DNA from: Lachnoanaerobaculum umeaense
GTDB lineage: Bacteria; Bacillota; Clostridia; Lachnospirales; Lachnospiraceae
NCBI RefSeq assembly: GCF_003589745.1
Contig: NZ_CP032364.1
Location: 1,364,001 to 1,428,000, forward strand
Length of the DNA: 64,000 nt
Direction of reading: 5' to 3'
The notes below the pieces were generated by a model. The model did no database searches. It had not been told where the DNA came from and saw only the letters and a list, made by a program, of their open reading frames with translations. Shown here piece after piece: positions 35,812 to 44,284 of this stretch. Both the position numbers and the translations under genes were made by a program. Position 1 is the first letter of the stretch. The number at the start of each line of letters is the position of its first letter.

Positions 35812-37740
35812 TTGATTTTAAATGCCACGAATATCTCAAAGTCATTTGGAAGCAATGAGATAATAAAAGAAGCAAATTTTTTAGTCAATGAACATGAAAA
35901 AGTTGCTATTGTAGGTGTAAATGGTGCTGGAAAAACTACACTTTTAAAAATACTTACAGGAGAAGAAGCTTCAGATAGCGGTAGTGTTACACTTGCAAAG
36001 GATGCAAAACTCGGATATTTACGACAGATCAATAATGTTGATTCTACATTAAGTATTATAAATGAATTATACACTGTTATAGAGCCAATATTAAATATGG
36101 AAAAAAGAATGTTGGAGATGCAAGAACAAATGCAACACCTAACCGGTAAAGCTTTAGAGGAATTATACTCTTCTTATACCGCCCTTACACATACTTATGA
36201 ACTTTTAGACGGATATGCAGCAAAGAGTAAAGTCGTAGGTATATTAAAGGGTTTGGGTTTTGATGAAAATGATTTTGAAAGAAAAATAAATACTCTGTCA
36301 GGAGGGCAAAAGACTAGAGTTTTTCTTGCTAAACTCCTACTTGAAGAACCTGATATTATTTTACTTGATGAACCTACAAACCATTTAGATCTAAGAAGTA
36401 TAGAGTGGCTTGAGTCATATCTTCTAAATTATAAAGGTGCTGTGATAATAGTATCTCATGACAGATATTTTCTCGATAAAATAGTAAGTAAGGTTATAGA
36501 TATTGAAAATTCTACGGTTCAAATGTATTTAGGCAATTACTCTGATTTCTCTGAAAAAAAGCAGATGCTTATGGATGCAAAGCTGAAAGAATACCTAAAT
36601 CAGCAGCAGGAAATAAAGCATCAAGAGGCTGTTATAAGCAAGTTGAAGCAGTTCAATAGAGAAAAATCTATAAAGAGAGCTGAAAGCAGGCAGAAACAGC
36701 TTGAAAAAATCGAAAAAGTTGAAGCTCCACAAACACATATTGAGAATATGAGATTATCATTAAATATTTCAAAAGAAAGTGGTAAGGATGTACTTTCTGT
36801 ACACAATCTTTCAAAGAGCTTTGATGAAAAGAATCTATTCTCTGATATCGACTTTGAAATCAAAAGGGGTGAAAGAGTAGCTATTATAGGTGACAATGGT
36901 ACAGGTAAGACTACTCTGCTCAAAATAATAAATGGACTTCTCTCTCCTGATACCGGTGAAGTTATCTATGGCTCTAATGTATCTATTGCATACTATGATC
37001 AGGAGCATCAAGTACTACATATGGATAAGACATTATTTGATGAAATATCGGATACCTATCCTGAGATGACCAATACACAAATACGTAATATATTGGCAGC
37101 TTTTCTTTTTACCGGTGAGGATGTGTATAAGAAAATAGGTGATTTATCCGGTGGCGAAAGAGGTAGAGTATCTTTAGTAAAGCTTATGCTATCAAAAGCT
37201 AATTTTCTACTTCTGGATGAGCCTACAAACCACTTGGATATACTCAGTAAAGATGTACTTGAAAGTGCACTTAACAGCTTTCCCGGCACTGTATGTTATG
37301 TTTCACATGACAGATATTTTATTAATAAAACAGCTACTAGAATACTGGATCTTACCGGTAACAGATTGCTCAATTATATAGGTAATTATGATTACTATAT
37401 TGAAAAGAGACAGGCTGTTGAAGACGCTGCAAATCTCACATCTAGTGCCGTAGAAGAAAAGCCGGTCGAAATATCGGATTCAAAACAGGAGTGGATATAT
37501 AATAAAACAGCACAGGCACAAAAGAAAAAAATCAAAAATGCTTTGAATAAATGTGAAAAAGAAATAGAAAAACTGGAAGAGAGATTGGGGATTATTGATG
37601 AGGAATTTTTAAATCCTGAGATTTCTTCAAATGTTGGTAAACTTATTGAACTGCAAAAAGAGAAAACTTCTCTTGAAGAAAAATTGGATGCTTTAATGCA
37701 GGAATGGGAAGAGCTGACATTGCGCATGGAGGAGGATTGA
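35812..37740 (+). CDS. ABC-F family ATPase (YdiF-like)
   Basis: A 642-residue soluble protein with two ABC ATPase domains and no membrane segment, of the ABC-F class that acts on ribosomes. ABC1 has GVNGAGKTTLL, LSGGQKTRV and LLDEPTNHLDL. ABC2 has GDNGTGKTTLL, LSGGERGRV and LLDEPTNHLD. A charged interdomain linker (about 230-320) and a C-terminal coiled coil (about 560-642) are visible. I use the TTG at 35812, eight bases after AAGGAGG; an upstream TTG at 35749 is less likely. The size and layout fit the YdiF housekeeping group better than known antibiotic-resistance ABC-F proteins. Confidence 0.9.
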   Translation: MILNATNISKSFGSNEIIKEANFLVNEHEKVAIVGVNGAGKTTLLKILTGEEASDSGSVTLAKDAKLGYLRQINNVDSTLSIINELYTVIEPILNMEKRMLEMQEQMQHLTGKALEELYSSYTALTHTYELLDGYAAKSKVVGILKGLGFDENDFERKINTLSGGQKTRVFLAKLLLEEPDIILLDEPTNHLDLRSIEWLESYLLNYKGAVIIVSHDRYFLDKIVSKVIDIENSTVQMYLGNYSDFSEKKQMLMDAKLKEYLNQQQEIKHQEAVISKLKQFNREKSIKRAESRQKQLEKIEKVEAPQTHIENMRLSLNISKESGKDVLSVHNLSKSFDEKNLFSDIDFEIKRGERVAIIGDNGTGKTTLLKIINGLLSPDTGEVIYGSNVSIAYYDQEHQVLHMDKTLFDEISDTYPEMTNTQIRNILAAFLFTGEDVYKKIGDLSGGERGRVSLVKLMLSKANFLLLDEPTNHLDILSKDVLESALNSFPGTVCYVSHDRYFINKTATRILDLTGNRLLNYIGNYDYYIEKRQAVEDAANLTSSAVEEKPVEISDSKQEWIYNKTAQAQKKKIKNALNKCEKEIEKLEERLGIIDEEFLNPEISSNVGKLIELQKEKTSLEEKLDALMQEWEELTLRMEED

Positions 37741-37741
37741 T

Positions 37742-37951
37742 ATGAAAATGAAAAGATTTTTGGCTATAGTAATCTTGCTCATACTTGTTATTAGCTTAAT
37801 TGGTACAATTTATGTGGCGATCTTTACAAGTAATATAAGGCTTTTATTTGTCTTTTTATTTATAGACATTGTAATTCCTGTAGTGATATATGCATACCTT
37901 ATTATAACTAAGCATATAAGAAATTTAAATAAAAGAGATGATGATAAGTAA
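37742..37951 (+). CDS. Small two-helix membrane protein (69 aa)
   Basis: A 69-residue protein with two hydrophobic segments (about 6-29 and 33-57) and a basic, polar C-terminus (KHIRNLNKRDDDK). The ATG is one base after the ABC-F stop, and the GGAGG site lies inside the ABC-F gene, so the two are co-translated. I do not recognise the family. A strong terminator starts five bases after its stop. Confidence 0.7.
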   Translation: MKMKRFLAIVILLILVISLIGTIYVAIFTSNIRLLFVFLFIDIVIPVVIYAYLIITKHIRNLNKRDDDK

Positions 37952-37955
37952 AAAA

Positions 37956-37986
37956 GACCCGGGTTTGGACAAAGCCCGGGCCTTTT
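37956..37986. terminator. Strong bidirectional terminator
   Basis: A GC-rich hairpin with two CCCGGG cores (37958-37963 and 37975-37980) and TTT/AAA next to a short GGAC loop. It is flanked by T runs on both strands, so it can end the ABC-F unit on the plus strand and the wall-binding protein gene on the minus strand. Confidence 0.85.
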
Positions 37987-38020
37987 ATTATACTCCAATA
38001 TATCAGACAATCAAAAATTT

Positions 38021-38713
38021 TTATTCATCATTGGTATTTGCTTCTTCGTCTTCTTTTGCTCTTTCTTTTTTGCTATCAAGTTCATATTTACTAAGACTTG
38101 TTACCCACTCATCATCCTTATCACCGGTCTCTTTTGCTTTTGCAATAGTTTTAGCTGTTCTATATCTTATAACTCCTGTATCGTCATATCTTATATCTAC
38201 AACTTCACCATTTGATTTTGTCTCAGTTGTTTTTTTGTTCTTGTATAATTCTCCAGTTGAAGGGTCAGCATAATATGATAACTTATTATCAAGGAAATCG
38301 CTACCAAGTTCAAACTTTCCAGTTACCATAGAACCGTCTTCCCTCATATAATATCTTTTTGATCCTATATCTAACCAATGTGTGTGCATCTTACCTCCAT
38401 TGGCAGGATCAAGATAATACCATTTATTGTTTTCATTCAGCCATCCTGTTTTCTTTGAACCATCCGGCTGGAAATAATACCATCCATAGCTATTATAATT
38501 GGTATACTGCCAACCTGTTACCATGTATCCTGCGTCATTGAAGCAGTAATCAACACCGTCAATATTACGGATTCCTGATTTTGCATATGAATTGTCTGAA
38601 TATGCATAGTACCAGCCAATATCATCCTTTACCCAACCTGCAGCATATGTAGTAAAACTACATGCCAATGCCAACACAAATGTTGTAATTGCAACTAAAA
38701 TTTTTCTTTTCAT
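38021..38713 (-). CDS. Secreted cell-wall-binding-repeat protein
   Basis: A 230-residue exported protein. Residues 1-24 form a signal peptide ending TYA. From about 25 to 145 there are five or so aromatic wall-binding repeats (GWVKDDIGWYYAY, VTGWQYTNYNSYGWYYF, TGWLNENNKWYYLD and others) of the choline/glucan-binding type. The C-terminal 85 residues have no clear repeat and end in a very charged tail (KKERAKEDEEANTNDE). I see no catalytic domain. An AAAGGAA site precedes the ATG. Hairpins lie in its leader RNA (separate entry). Confidence 0.85.
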   Translation of the reverse strand: MKRKILVAITTFVLALACSFTTYAAGWVKDDIGWYYAYSDNSYAKSGIRNIDGVDYCFNDAGYMVTGWQYTNYNSYGWYYFQPDGSKKTGWLNENNKWYYLDPANGGKMHTHWLDIGSKRYYMREDGSMVTGKFELGSDFLDNKLSYYADPSTGELYKNKKTTETKSNGEVVDIRYDDTGVIRYRTAKTIAKAKETGDKDDEWVTSLSKYELDSKKERAKEDEEANTNDE

Positions 38714-38733
38714 ACTTTATTTCCTTTCTTCTA

Positions 38734-38775
38734 TAGGTTATTTTACCTACATATTTGTAGGAGTATTACTACTCC
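38734..38775 (-). promoter_or_regulatory. Chain of three overlapping hairpins in the leader
   Basis: Three perfect inverted repeats follow each other and share bases: TAGGT/ACCTA (38734-38749), CCTACA/TGTAGG (38746-38761) and GGAGTA/TACTCC (38760-38775). They lie between a TATAAT -10 (38807-38812, minus strand) and the ribosome-binding site of the wall-binding protein gene. Neighbouring stems cannot all form at once. They could be protein operators or an RNA switch; this is inference. Confidence 0.45.
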
Positions 38776-38806
38776 CTCATGTTCATTGATATTTTCTTCT
38801 TATCAT

Positions 38807-38812
38807 ATTATA
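38807..38812 (-). promoter_or_regulatory. -10 box upstream of the wall-binding protein gene
   Basis: A perfect TATAAT on the minus strand, about 94 bases before the ATG at 38713. No good -35 hexamer is seen at the usual distance, so the promoter may need an activator or be weak. Confidence 0.4.
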
Positions 38813-38945
38813 CCATGAAACATAGAAAAATTTCATATGTTTATTCTAAATAAGATTTTATATCATCTGAATTAAAGTCCAAAGGTAGAAAATGACTTAG
38901 ATATATCAAGTTCTATAATTGTGGTAGTTTGATTTTTGCATTCAT

Positions 38946-39101
38946 CTAAGATCTCTTAGATGCTATTAAAAATCCAATACCTGACAGTAATGCTGACATT
39001 GCTCCAACAATACATGCAATTCCAATATCTCCAAACATCATTCCGCCCATTACAATACCTATTATACCCAAAATAATAAGCAAAATACCAATTACCTTCA
39101 T
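38946..39101 (-). CDS. Small hydrophobic membrane protein (51 aa)
   Basis: A 51-residue frame starting at 39101, behind a perfect TAAGGAGG site seven bases upstream. It encodes two Gly-rich hydrophobic segments (MKVIGILLIILGIIGIVMGG and, after a short loop at FGDIGIA, a second up to GFLIASKRS). I do not recognise it. It lies 70 bases after the PASTA kinase gene at the end of the signalling island and on the same strand, so it could be the last cistron. A perfect palindrome ATCTAAGAGATCTTAGAT overlaps its 3' end. Confidence 0.7.
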   Translation of the reverse strand: MKVIGILLIILGIIGIVMGGMMFGDIGIACIVGAMSALLSGIGFLIASKRS

Positions 39102-39171
39102 AAAAATCCTCCTTATTTACTATAAGTGGTACTAAATCACCACATTTTTAATAACTCTAATATACAGATCT

Positions 39172-41733
39172 TTAATCTTCTGTATAATAAAATTCTGTAT
39201 ATTGTTCGTCACCGTTTTCATCTATATAGAATCCTGCGGTATAATATACTTCTTTCTCCTCGCTGCTTTCTACATCTTCGTCATAAGATTTTTTCTTCTT
39301 ATCTTTTTTCTTCTTCTTATCTTTCTTCTTCTTGCCCTCTGTACTTTCCTCTCCCTCTGCGGTCTCTTCTTCCTCTGCCTGAGTACGCTCTATGTACCTT
39401 GGCCTTACAGCAGTTGGCATATCTGCAGGTTCACTTGGTTGCGAACCAATCTCCTTTGATTGAGAACTTTCAGGTGTCGGTGGATCTGCCGGTATTGCAG
39501 CTTGAGTTGGTGGCTGTGTTTGAGTTGACTGCGTCTCCCTAGCTCTTGTAGTCTCAGGTGGGGCAGTTTTAGTTTCTACTTTTGCCTTAGTTGTCTCAGT
39601 TGTAGTTGAAGCACCTACACTTTCATAATTTGTAGTGGGGACATTCGGATCTATTCCATTATTTACAACTAATGTAACATTATCCCCACTGTGTAAAATA
39701 GTACCCAAAGGTAATTCAGCACCATCTCCCCCTATTACTCTTATTATACTATTAGCTTTGACATAAGGATCAAACTCATATTGAGTTGAAACCGTAACAC
39801 TGGCAGACATTAAAATATTTTGAATTTCAGCTAAGTCTCTACCCCTATAATTGTCAGTTGCAAAAGGCTTTATACCATCATAGACATATACATGTAAGAG
39901 TTTACTTTTGTTATTAGCACTTTCATCAGTATATTCTTTAATGATACTCCCCCTTGAAATATTATCAGGAACATCTATATTCACTTCCTGATAATCCTGC
40001 TCTTTATCATTATATTCATCTACTCGAATATACTTATTATTTATAACATCTTTAAGTACAAATACCGGTGACAAATAGATAGAATAGTTGCTGTAAAAAT
40101 ATCTTTGAGCATCTGGAAGTTCTTGTAAGCTTACGGAGATACTTTCAGGAATATCGGTAGCAGTATTATCTGCAAGATATACGCTTTTATCATATCCGTC
40201 TGCATTATAGTATAATGTAATACTATCTCCATACCCACTCTTAATAGTTTCACTGTAAGGATCATGAGACTGACCTAATACTGCACCAGGCAGTATTGTA
40301 GAAGTATCACCGGTATACGGCTCTGCTATAACATTTTTGTACAATTTTCCGGCAATCTTTTCAGCCTCATCCAAACGCATTCCTACCAAATTTGGAATAA
40401 GCATCGGTCTGCTTCCCGCACTTACAATAACATTAATTTCTGTATCTCTAGGTACAGTAGTACCTGCATTTTTATCCTGAGATATTACCCTTCCTTCAAT
40501 ATACTCATCATCATATTTAACCTCATCAGTTATAATACTAAGATCATCATTATCCTTTATACTTTCGTAATCCTGATTGACAAAATTTGGTACAGTAACC
40601 TCCGTAGCACCCAATATTTTATCTATTCCAAGTCTTGGTGCTACATTTATTGTAAGAACAGCCAACAATGCCAAAGATATTACGCCGGCCCCCACTCCTA
40701 TACATACCTTTAAAGGCATCGGCATACTTCCTGAAGTATCTTTAGCTGCTGTTTTCTTTCTTTCCTTGACCTCAGCATCATTTAACTCTTCTTCAAACTC
40801 ATCCATAGTAGGAGTTCTGTCCTCTATATTGACCATAAGAGCATTCATTATTGCTGTATCCATAGACTTAGAAATATTTACGCCTAACAACTGTGAAGGA
40901 TGCTTTAACATGTCTTTGACGCTTCTCTCCATGGCATCCTCAGGAGTAATTCCTGTGATCATTTTGTAGAATGTCGCAGCCAAAGCATATACATCTGTAT
41001 GCGGTCCCTGATCGCCTCTACTTCTATACTGCTCTTCAGGTGCATATCCGGGCTTTATGATAACCGACAAGCTCTTTGAATGCTTTGTCGTAGCATATCT
41101 TGCAGCACCAAAGTCAATTACTTTTATCTCGCCATTTTTCAGTACAAAGATATTGTCAGGTGCTATATCTCTATGAATAATACCTTCTCTATGAACTATC
41201 TTCATAGCAGATATAACTTTTATAACTATACCATATGCATCTTGAACAGGCATTTTTCCTTCCCTGTTTAGTTTATCTTTTAGAGACTCGCCATCCAAAT
41301 ACTCCATAACTATGTACACAGTATTATTGGCTTGGAAACAGTCAAAAATATGAACTATATTAGGAACTGAACTAAACTTACTCAGTCTTTTAGCTTCCTC
41401 TTCAATTTTTATAAGGCCTTCTTTAAACTGTTCCTCTCTATCACCTGAAAATACTGTTACTGTTTTTTGTTCAGGCATTCTGGTAGAGAACTCTCCGGGC
41501 ATGTATTCCTTTATGGCAACCCTTTGTTCAAGTACCTTGTCATAAGCAATATATGTTATTCCAAAGCCTCCAAATCCAAGTACCTTTCCTATAATATACT
41601 TATTATTCAGTATGGTACCGGGCGTCAGATGATAAGCTTCTTTTGGAGGTGTACCATAGACATAACCACAGAATGGACAAACTTCATATCTGGCATCATA
41701 TTCCTGCATACAACCCATGCACAGCCTTTTCAT
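39172..41733 (-). CDS. Membrane Ser/Thr kinase with zinc ribbon and PASTA domains
   Basis: An 853-residue kinase. Cys5, Cys8, Cys19 and Cys22 form an N-terminal zinc-ribbon-like knuckle. The kinase domain (about 45-300) is intact: glycine loop LGFGGFGITY, Lys75 in VAIKE, Asp189 in HRDIAPDN, DFG at 207-209. One membrane segment is at 343-364. The outer part holds two clear PASTA-type repeats (about 377-515) and a third, weaker one near 660-710, then a Thr/Pro/Glu-rich region. Near the C-terminus is a run of almost only lysine (KKKKDKKKKKDKKKK) before an acidic, Tyr-rich end. PASTA kinases usually sense peptidoglycan fragments. It is the last kinase of the operon. Confidence 0.92.
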   Translation of the reverse strand: MKRLCMGCMQEYDARYEVCPFCGYVYGTPPKEAYHLTPGTILNNKYIIGKVLGFGGFGITYIAYDKVLEQRVAIKEYMPGEFSTRMPEQKTVTVFSGDREEQFKEGLIKIEEEAKRLSKFSSVPNIVHIFDCFQANNTVYIVMEYLDGESLKDKLNREGKMPVQDAYGIVIKVISAMKIVHREGIIHRDIAPDNIFVLKNGEIKVIDFGAARYATTKHSKSLSVIIKPGYAPEEQYRSRGDQGPHTDVYALAATFYKMITGITPEDAMERSVKDMLKHPSQLLGVNISKSMDTAIMNALMVNIEDRTPTMDEFEEELNDAEVKERKKTAAKDTSGSMPMPLKVCIGVGAGVISLALLAVLTINVAPRLGIDKILGATEVTVPNFVNQDYESIKDNDDLSIITDEVKYDDEYIEGRVISQDKNAGTTVPRDTEINVIVSAGSRPMLIPNLVGMRLDEAEKIAGKLYKNVIAEPYTGDTSTILPGAVLGQSHDPYSETIKSGYGDSITLYYNADGYDKSVYLADNTATDIPESISVSLQELPDAQRYFYSNYSIYLSPVFVLKDVINNKYIRVDEYNDKEQDYQEVNIDVPDNISRGSIIKEYTDESANNKSKLLHVYVYDGIKPFATDNYRGRDLAEIQNILMSASVTVSTQYEFDPYVKANSIIRVIGGDGAELPLGTILHSGDNVTLVVNNGIDPNVPTTNYESVGASTTTETTKAKVETKTAPPETTRARETQSTQTQPPTQAAIPADPPTPESSQSKEIGSQPSEPADMPTAVRPRYIERTQAEEEETAEGEESTEGKKKKDKKKKKDKKKKSYDEDVESSEEKEVYYTAGFYIDENGDEQYTEFYYTED

Positions 41734-41761
41734 TTTTCACCTCCTATATCTATCATACTAA

Positions 41762-44095
41762 TTATTGATCCACAAGATCATCCACAACATCTGGTGCTAT
41801 TGTAGCTTGAGTTTCCCTTTGTGTTGGATTTGCTGTCTGTGGCGGTGCTGTTGTAGTTGGTGGCTGTGTAGGTGCTGCTGTAGTTGGTGCACTTGTTGCA
41901 GCTTGAGTTTCTCTTGTAGTATTTGATTCTTTTACAGTCTCCTGACTTGCTTTTGAAGTACTGGTTACATTTTGAGTAGGCTTTGTGGAACTGTTATTTT
42001 GCGGTTGAGTAGTATTTGGTACGCTACCATCCTGTGGTGCTTCACCTGTATTTACTATTAATGTTACACTATCACCCTCATGTAAGAGCATACCCTGTAC
42101 TAAAGCTTCACCACTAGCATACTTCTGCTCTATAATGCTATCCTTCGCCACTGATGGATCATAGCTATACTCAACATTTACATTTATACCATAGGTTAAA
42201 AACTTACTTTGTACATCAGCAAATGCACTTCCTCTATAGTCATCAACTTTAAACGGTATAATACCGTCATATACATATACCTGAAGTATTTTATCTATAT
42301 TTTTACCATCTACTGTATCTATTGCAAGTATTTTACCCTTTTCTGCATCTGTACTAAGTCCTGCTATTTCCTTTTTTTCATCACTTGAAAGTACATACTT
42401 ATCTCCATCTTTTAATACATACACAGGTGATAGGAAGATAGCATTTTGATCATAATAGCTTTTTTGTATTTCCCAAAAATCTTTATTTTTTACATCAGCT
42501 TCATCCGGTACAGTAGTAGAAGTTTTATCTACAGTATAATTTTCTAAGTCAAAACCATTTGCATTATAGGTCAATACAATACTATCTCCATCTCCGGGAA
42601 TAACAGTACCACTATATGCTTCTATAGATTGTGATACCACTGTTCCGGGTGGGTATGCTGACATATCATCTGTTGATGCCACCACTTCTACATTTTTGTA
42701 CATTGATTTAAATATATTTTGTGCCTCATCTATACGCATTCCAACTGCATTTGGAATAATCATAGGCTCTTTACCTGAACTTATAGTAACAAATATTGTT
42801 GAACCTGTAGTTATAGTAGTTCCCGGAGCAGGATCCTGAGTTATAATCTTACCTAACAATATATCATCACTAGGTTTTTTACCATTATCAACAACATTAA
42901 TATATTTAATATTATTTTCTCTTGCATTGTCAAAGTCCTGATTTATAAGATTGGGTGCGGGTATCTCCTTTTCACCAAAAATAGCCTCTGATATCAACTT
43001 AGGAGCGAAATTCATTGAAAATACAGTTATTGTTGATACAGCCACTATAGCTACACCAACAAGTATTCCAATCTTTACAGAAAGTGGAATCTTTCCTGAC
43101 CTATCCTTAGCAGCAGTCTTTTTTCTTTCCTTGACTTCAGCATTATTTAGCTCCTCCTCAAACTCATCCATAGTAGGGGTTCTGTCCTCTATATTGACCA
43201 TAAGAGCATTCATTATAGCTGTATCCATAGGCTTAGAAATCTCTATCCCAAGTTTTGATGGACGCTTCAGCATATCCTTGACACTTCTCTCCATAGCATC
43301 TTCCGGAGTGATTCCGGTAATCATTTTGTAGAATGTAGCAGCCAATGCGTATACATCTGTATGTGGACCTTGATCACCTCTACTTCTATACTGTTCTTCT
43401 GGTGCATATCCGGGCTTTATGATAACTGATAGACTCTTTGAATGCTTTGTAGTAGCATATCTTGCAGCACCGAAGTCAATAACCTTAATATCCCCATTTT
43501 TTAGTACAAAGATATTGTCAGGTGCTATATCTCTATGAATAATACCTTCTTTGTGTACCTTTTTCATGGCAGCTATAACCTTCATTACAATATCAAAGGC
43601 TTCTTGAACCGGCATATTGCCTTCTCTATTCAGTTTTTCTTTAAGGGTCTCACCATCCAGATACTCCATAACAATATACACTGTATTATTTGCTTGGAAG
43701 CAGTCATATATATGTACTATATTCGGCACTGAACTGAACTTACTTAGTTTTTTGGCTTCAAGTTCTATTTTCATCAGGCCTTCTTTAAACTGTTCCTCTC
43801 TATCACCTGAGAATACAGTTACAGTTTTTTGCTCCGGCATTCTGGTGGAGAATTCACCAGGCATATACTCTTTGATAGCCACTCTTTGCTCAAGTATTTT
43901 ATCATAGGCAATATATGTAATTCCGAAGCCTCCAAATCCAAGTACTTTTCCTATAATATATTTATCATTTAAAATAGTACCCGGTGTCATATGATAGGCT
44001 TCTTGAGGCGGTGTACCATGAGCATATCCACAAAAAGGACAGATGTCATATTGTTCATCATACTCCTGCATACATCCCATACACAGTCTTTTCAT
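41762..44095 (-). CDS. Membrane Ser/Thr kinase with zinc ribbon and PASTA domains, paralogue
   Basis: A 777-residue near-copy of the next kinase downstream. It has the same N-terminal Cys5/8/19/22 knuckle and an intact kinase domain (LGFGGFGITY, Lys75, HRDIAPDN with Asp189, DFG at 207). One membrane segment is near 343-365, with PASTA-type repeats outside, the second one containing IIPNAVGMRIDEAQNI. The C-terminal 110 residues are a Thr/Pro/Gln-rich, wall-spanning-type tail. The kinase halves of the two paralogues are almost identical and the outer halves have diverged. I use the ATG at 44095 behind GGAGG; a GTG at 44128 has no site. Confidence 0.92.
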   Translation of the reverse strand: MKRLCMGCMQEYDEQYDICPFCGYAHGTPPQEAYHMTPGTILNDKYIIGKVLGFGGFGITYIAYDKILEQRVAIKEYMPGEFSTRMPEQKTVTVFSGDREEQFKEGLMKIELEAKKLSKFSSVPNIVHIYDCFQANNTVYIVMEYLDGETLKEKLNREGNMPVQEAFDIVMKVIAAMKKVHKEGIIHRDIAPDNIFVLKNGDIKVIDFGAARYATTKHSKSLSVIIKPGYAPEEQYRSRGDQGPHTDVYALAATFYKMITGITPEDAMERSVKDMLKRPSKLGIEISKPMDTAIMNALMVNIEDRTPTMDEFEEELNNAEVKERKKTAAKDRSGKIPLSVKIGILVGVAIVAVSTITVFSMNFAPKLISEAIFGEKEIPAPNLINQDFDNARENNIKYINVVDNGKKPSDDILLGKIITQDPAPGTTITTGSTIFVTISSGKEPMIIPNAVGMRIDEAQNIFKSMYKNVEVVASTDDMSAYPPGTVVSQSIEAYSGTVIPGDGDSIVLTYNANGFDLENYTVDKTSTTVPDEADVKNKDFWEIQKSYYDQNAIFLSPVYVLKDGDKYVLSSDEKKEIAGLSTDAEKGKILAIDTVDGKNIDKILQVYVYDGIIPFKVDDYRGSAFADVQSKFLTYGINVNVEYSYDPSVAKDSIIEQKYASGEALVQGMLLHEGDSVTLIVNTGEAPQDGSVPNTTQPQNNSSTKPTQNVTSTSKASQETVKESNTTRETQAATSAPTTAAPTQPPTTTAPPQTANPTQRETQATIAPDVVDDLVDQ

Positions 44096-44128
44096 TAAAA
44101 TTTTTCCTCCATTATTTTGGAACCCCAC

Positions 44129-44284
44129 TTATTTACCCGGAAAAGGTTCTACAGTCTCAGTTGCCTTTGCTATTTCAACACTTTTAGACTTGCTTACCTC
44201 TGTTGGTTAATTACTATTATCGTCAGACACAGCTGGTTACGGTTTTCCGGTATTACTATTCTCACCTTTATTATTTGTAGAATC
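44129..44284 (-). pseudogene. Decayed C-terminal tail of the pseudokinase gene
   Basis: After the pseudokinase TAA (44285-44287) the same frame continues for 51 more sense codons to a final TAA at 44129-44131. The composition (Ser, Thr, Asn, Glu, Lys, Pro) matches the tail before the stop. It reads DSTNNKGENSNTGKP, then TAA (44237-44239), PAVSDDNSN, then TAA (44207-44209), and then a Thr/Glu/Lys-rich end finishing EPFPGK. The next gene's ribosome-binding site lies just beyond. This is best explained as a tail cut by three separate nonsense changes without frameshift. Stop-codon readthrough is an untested alternative. Confidence 0.65.
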
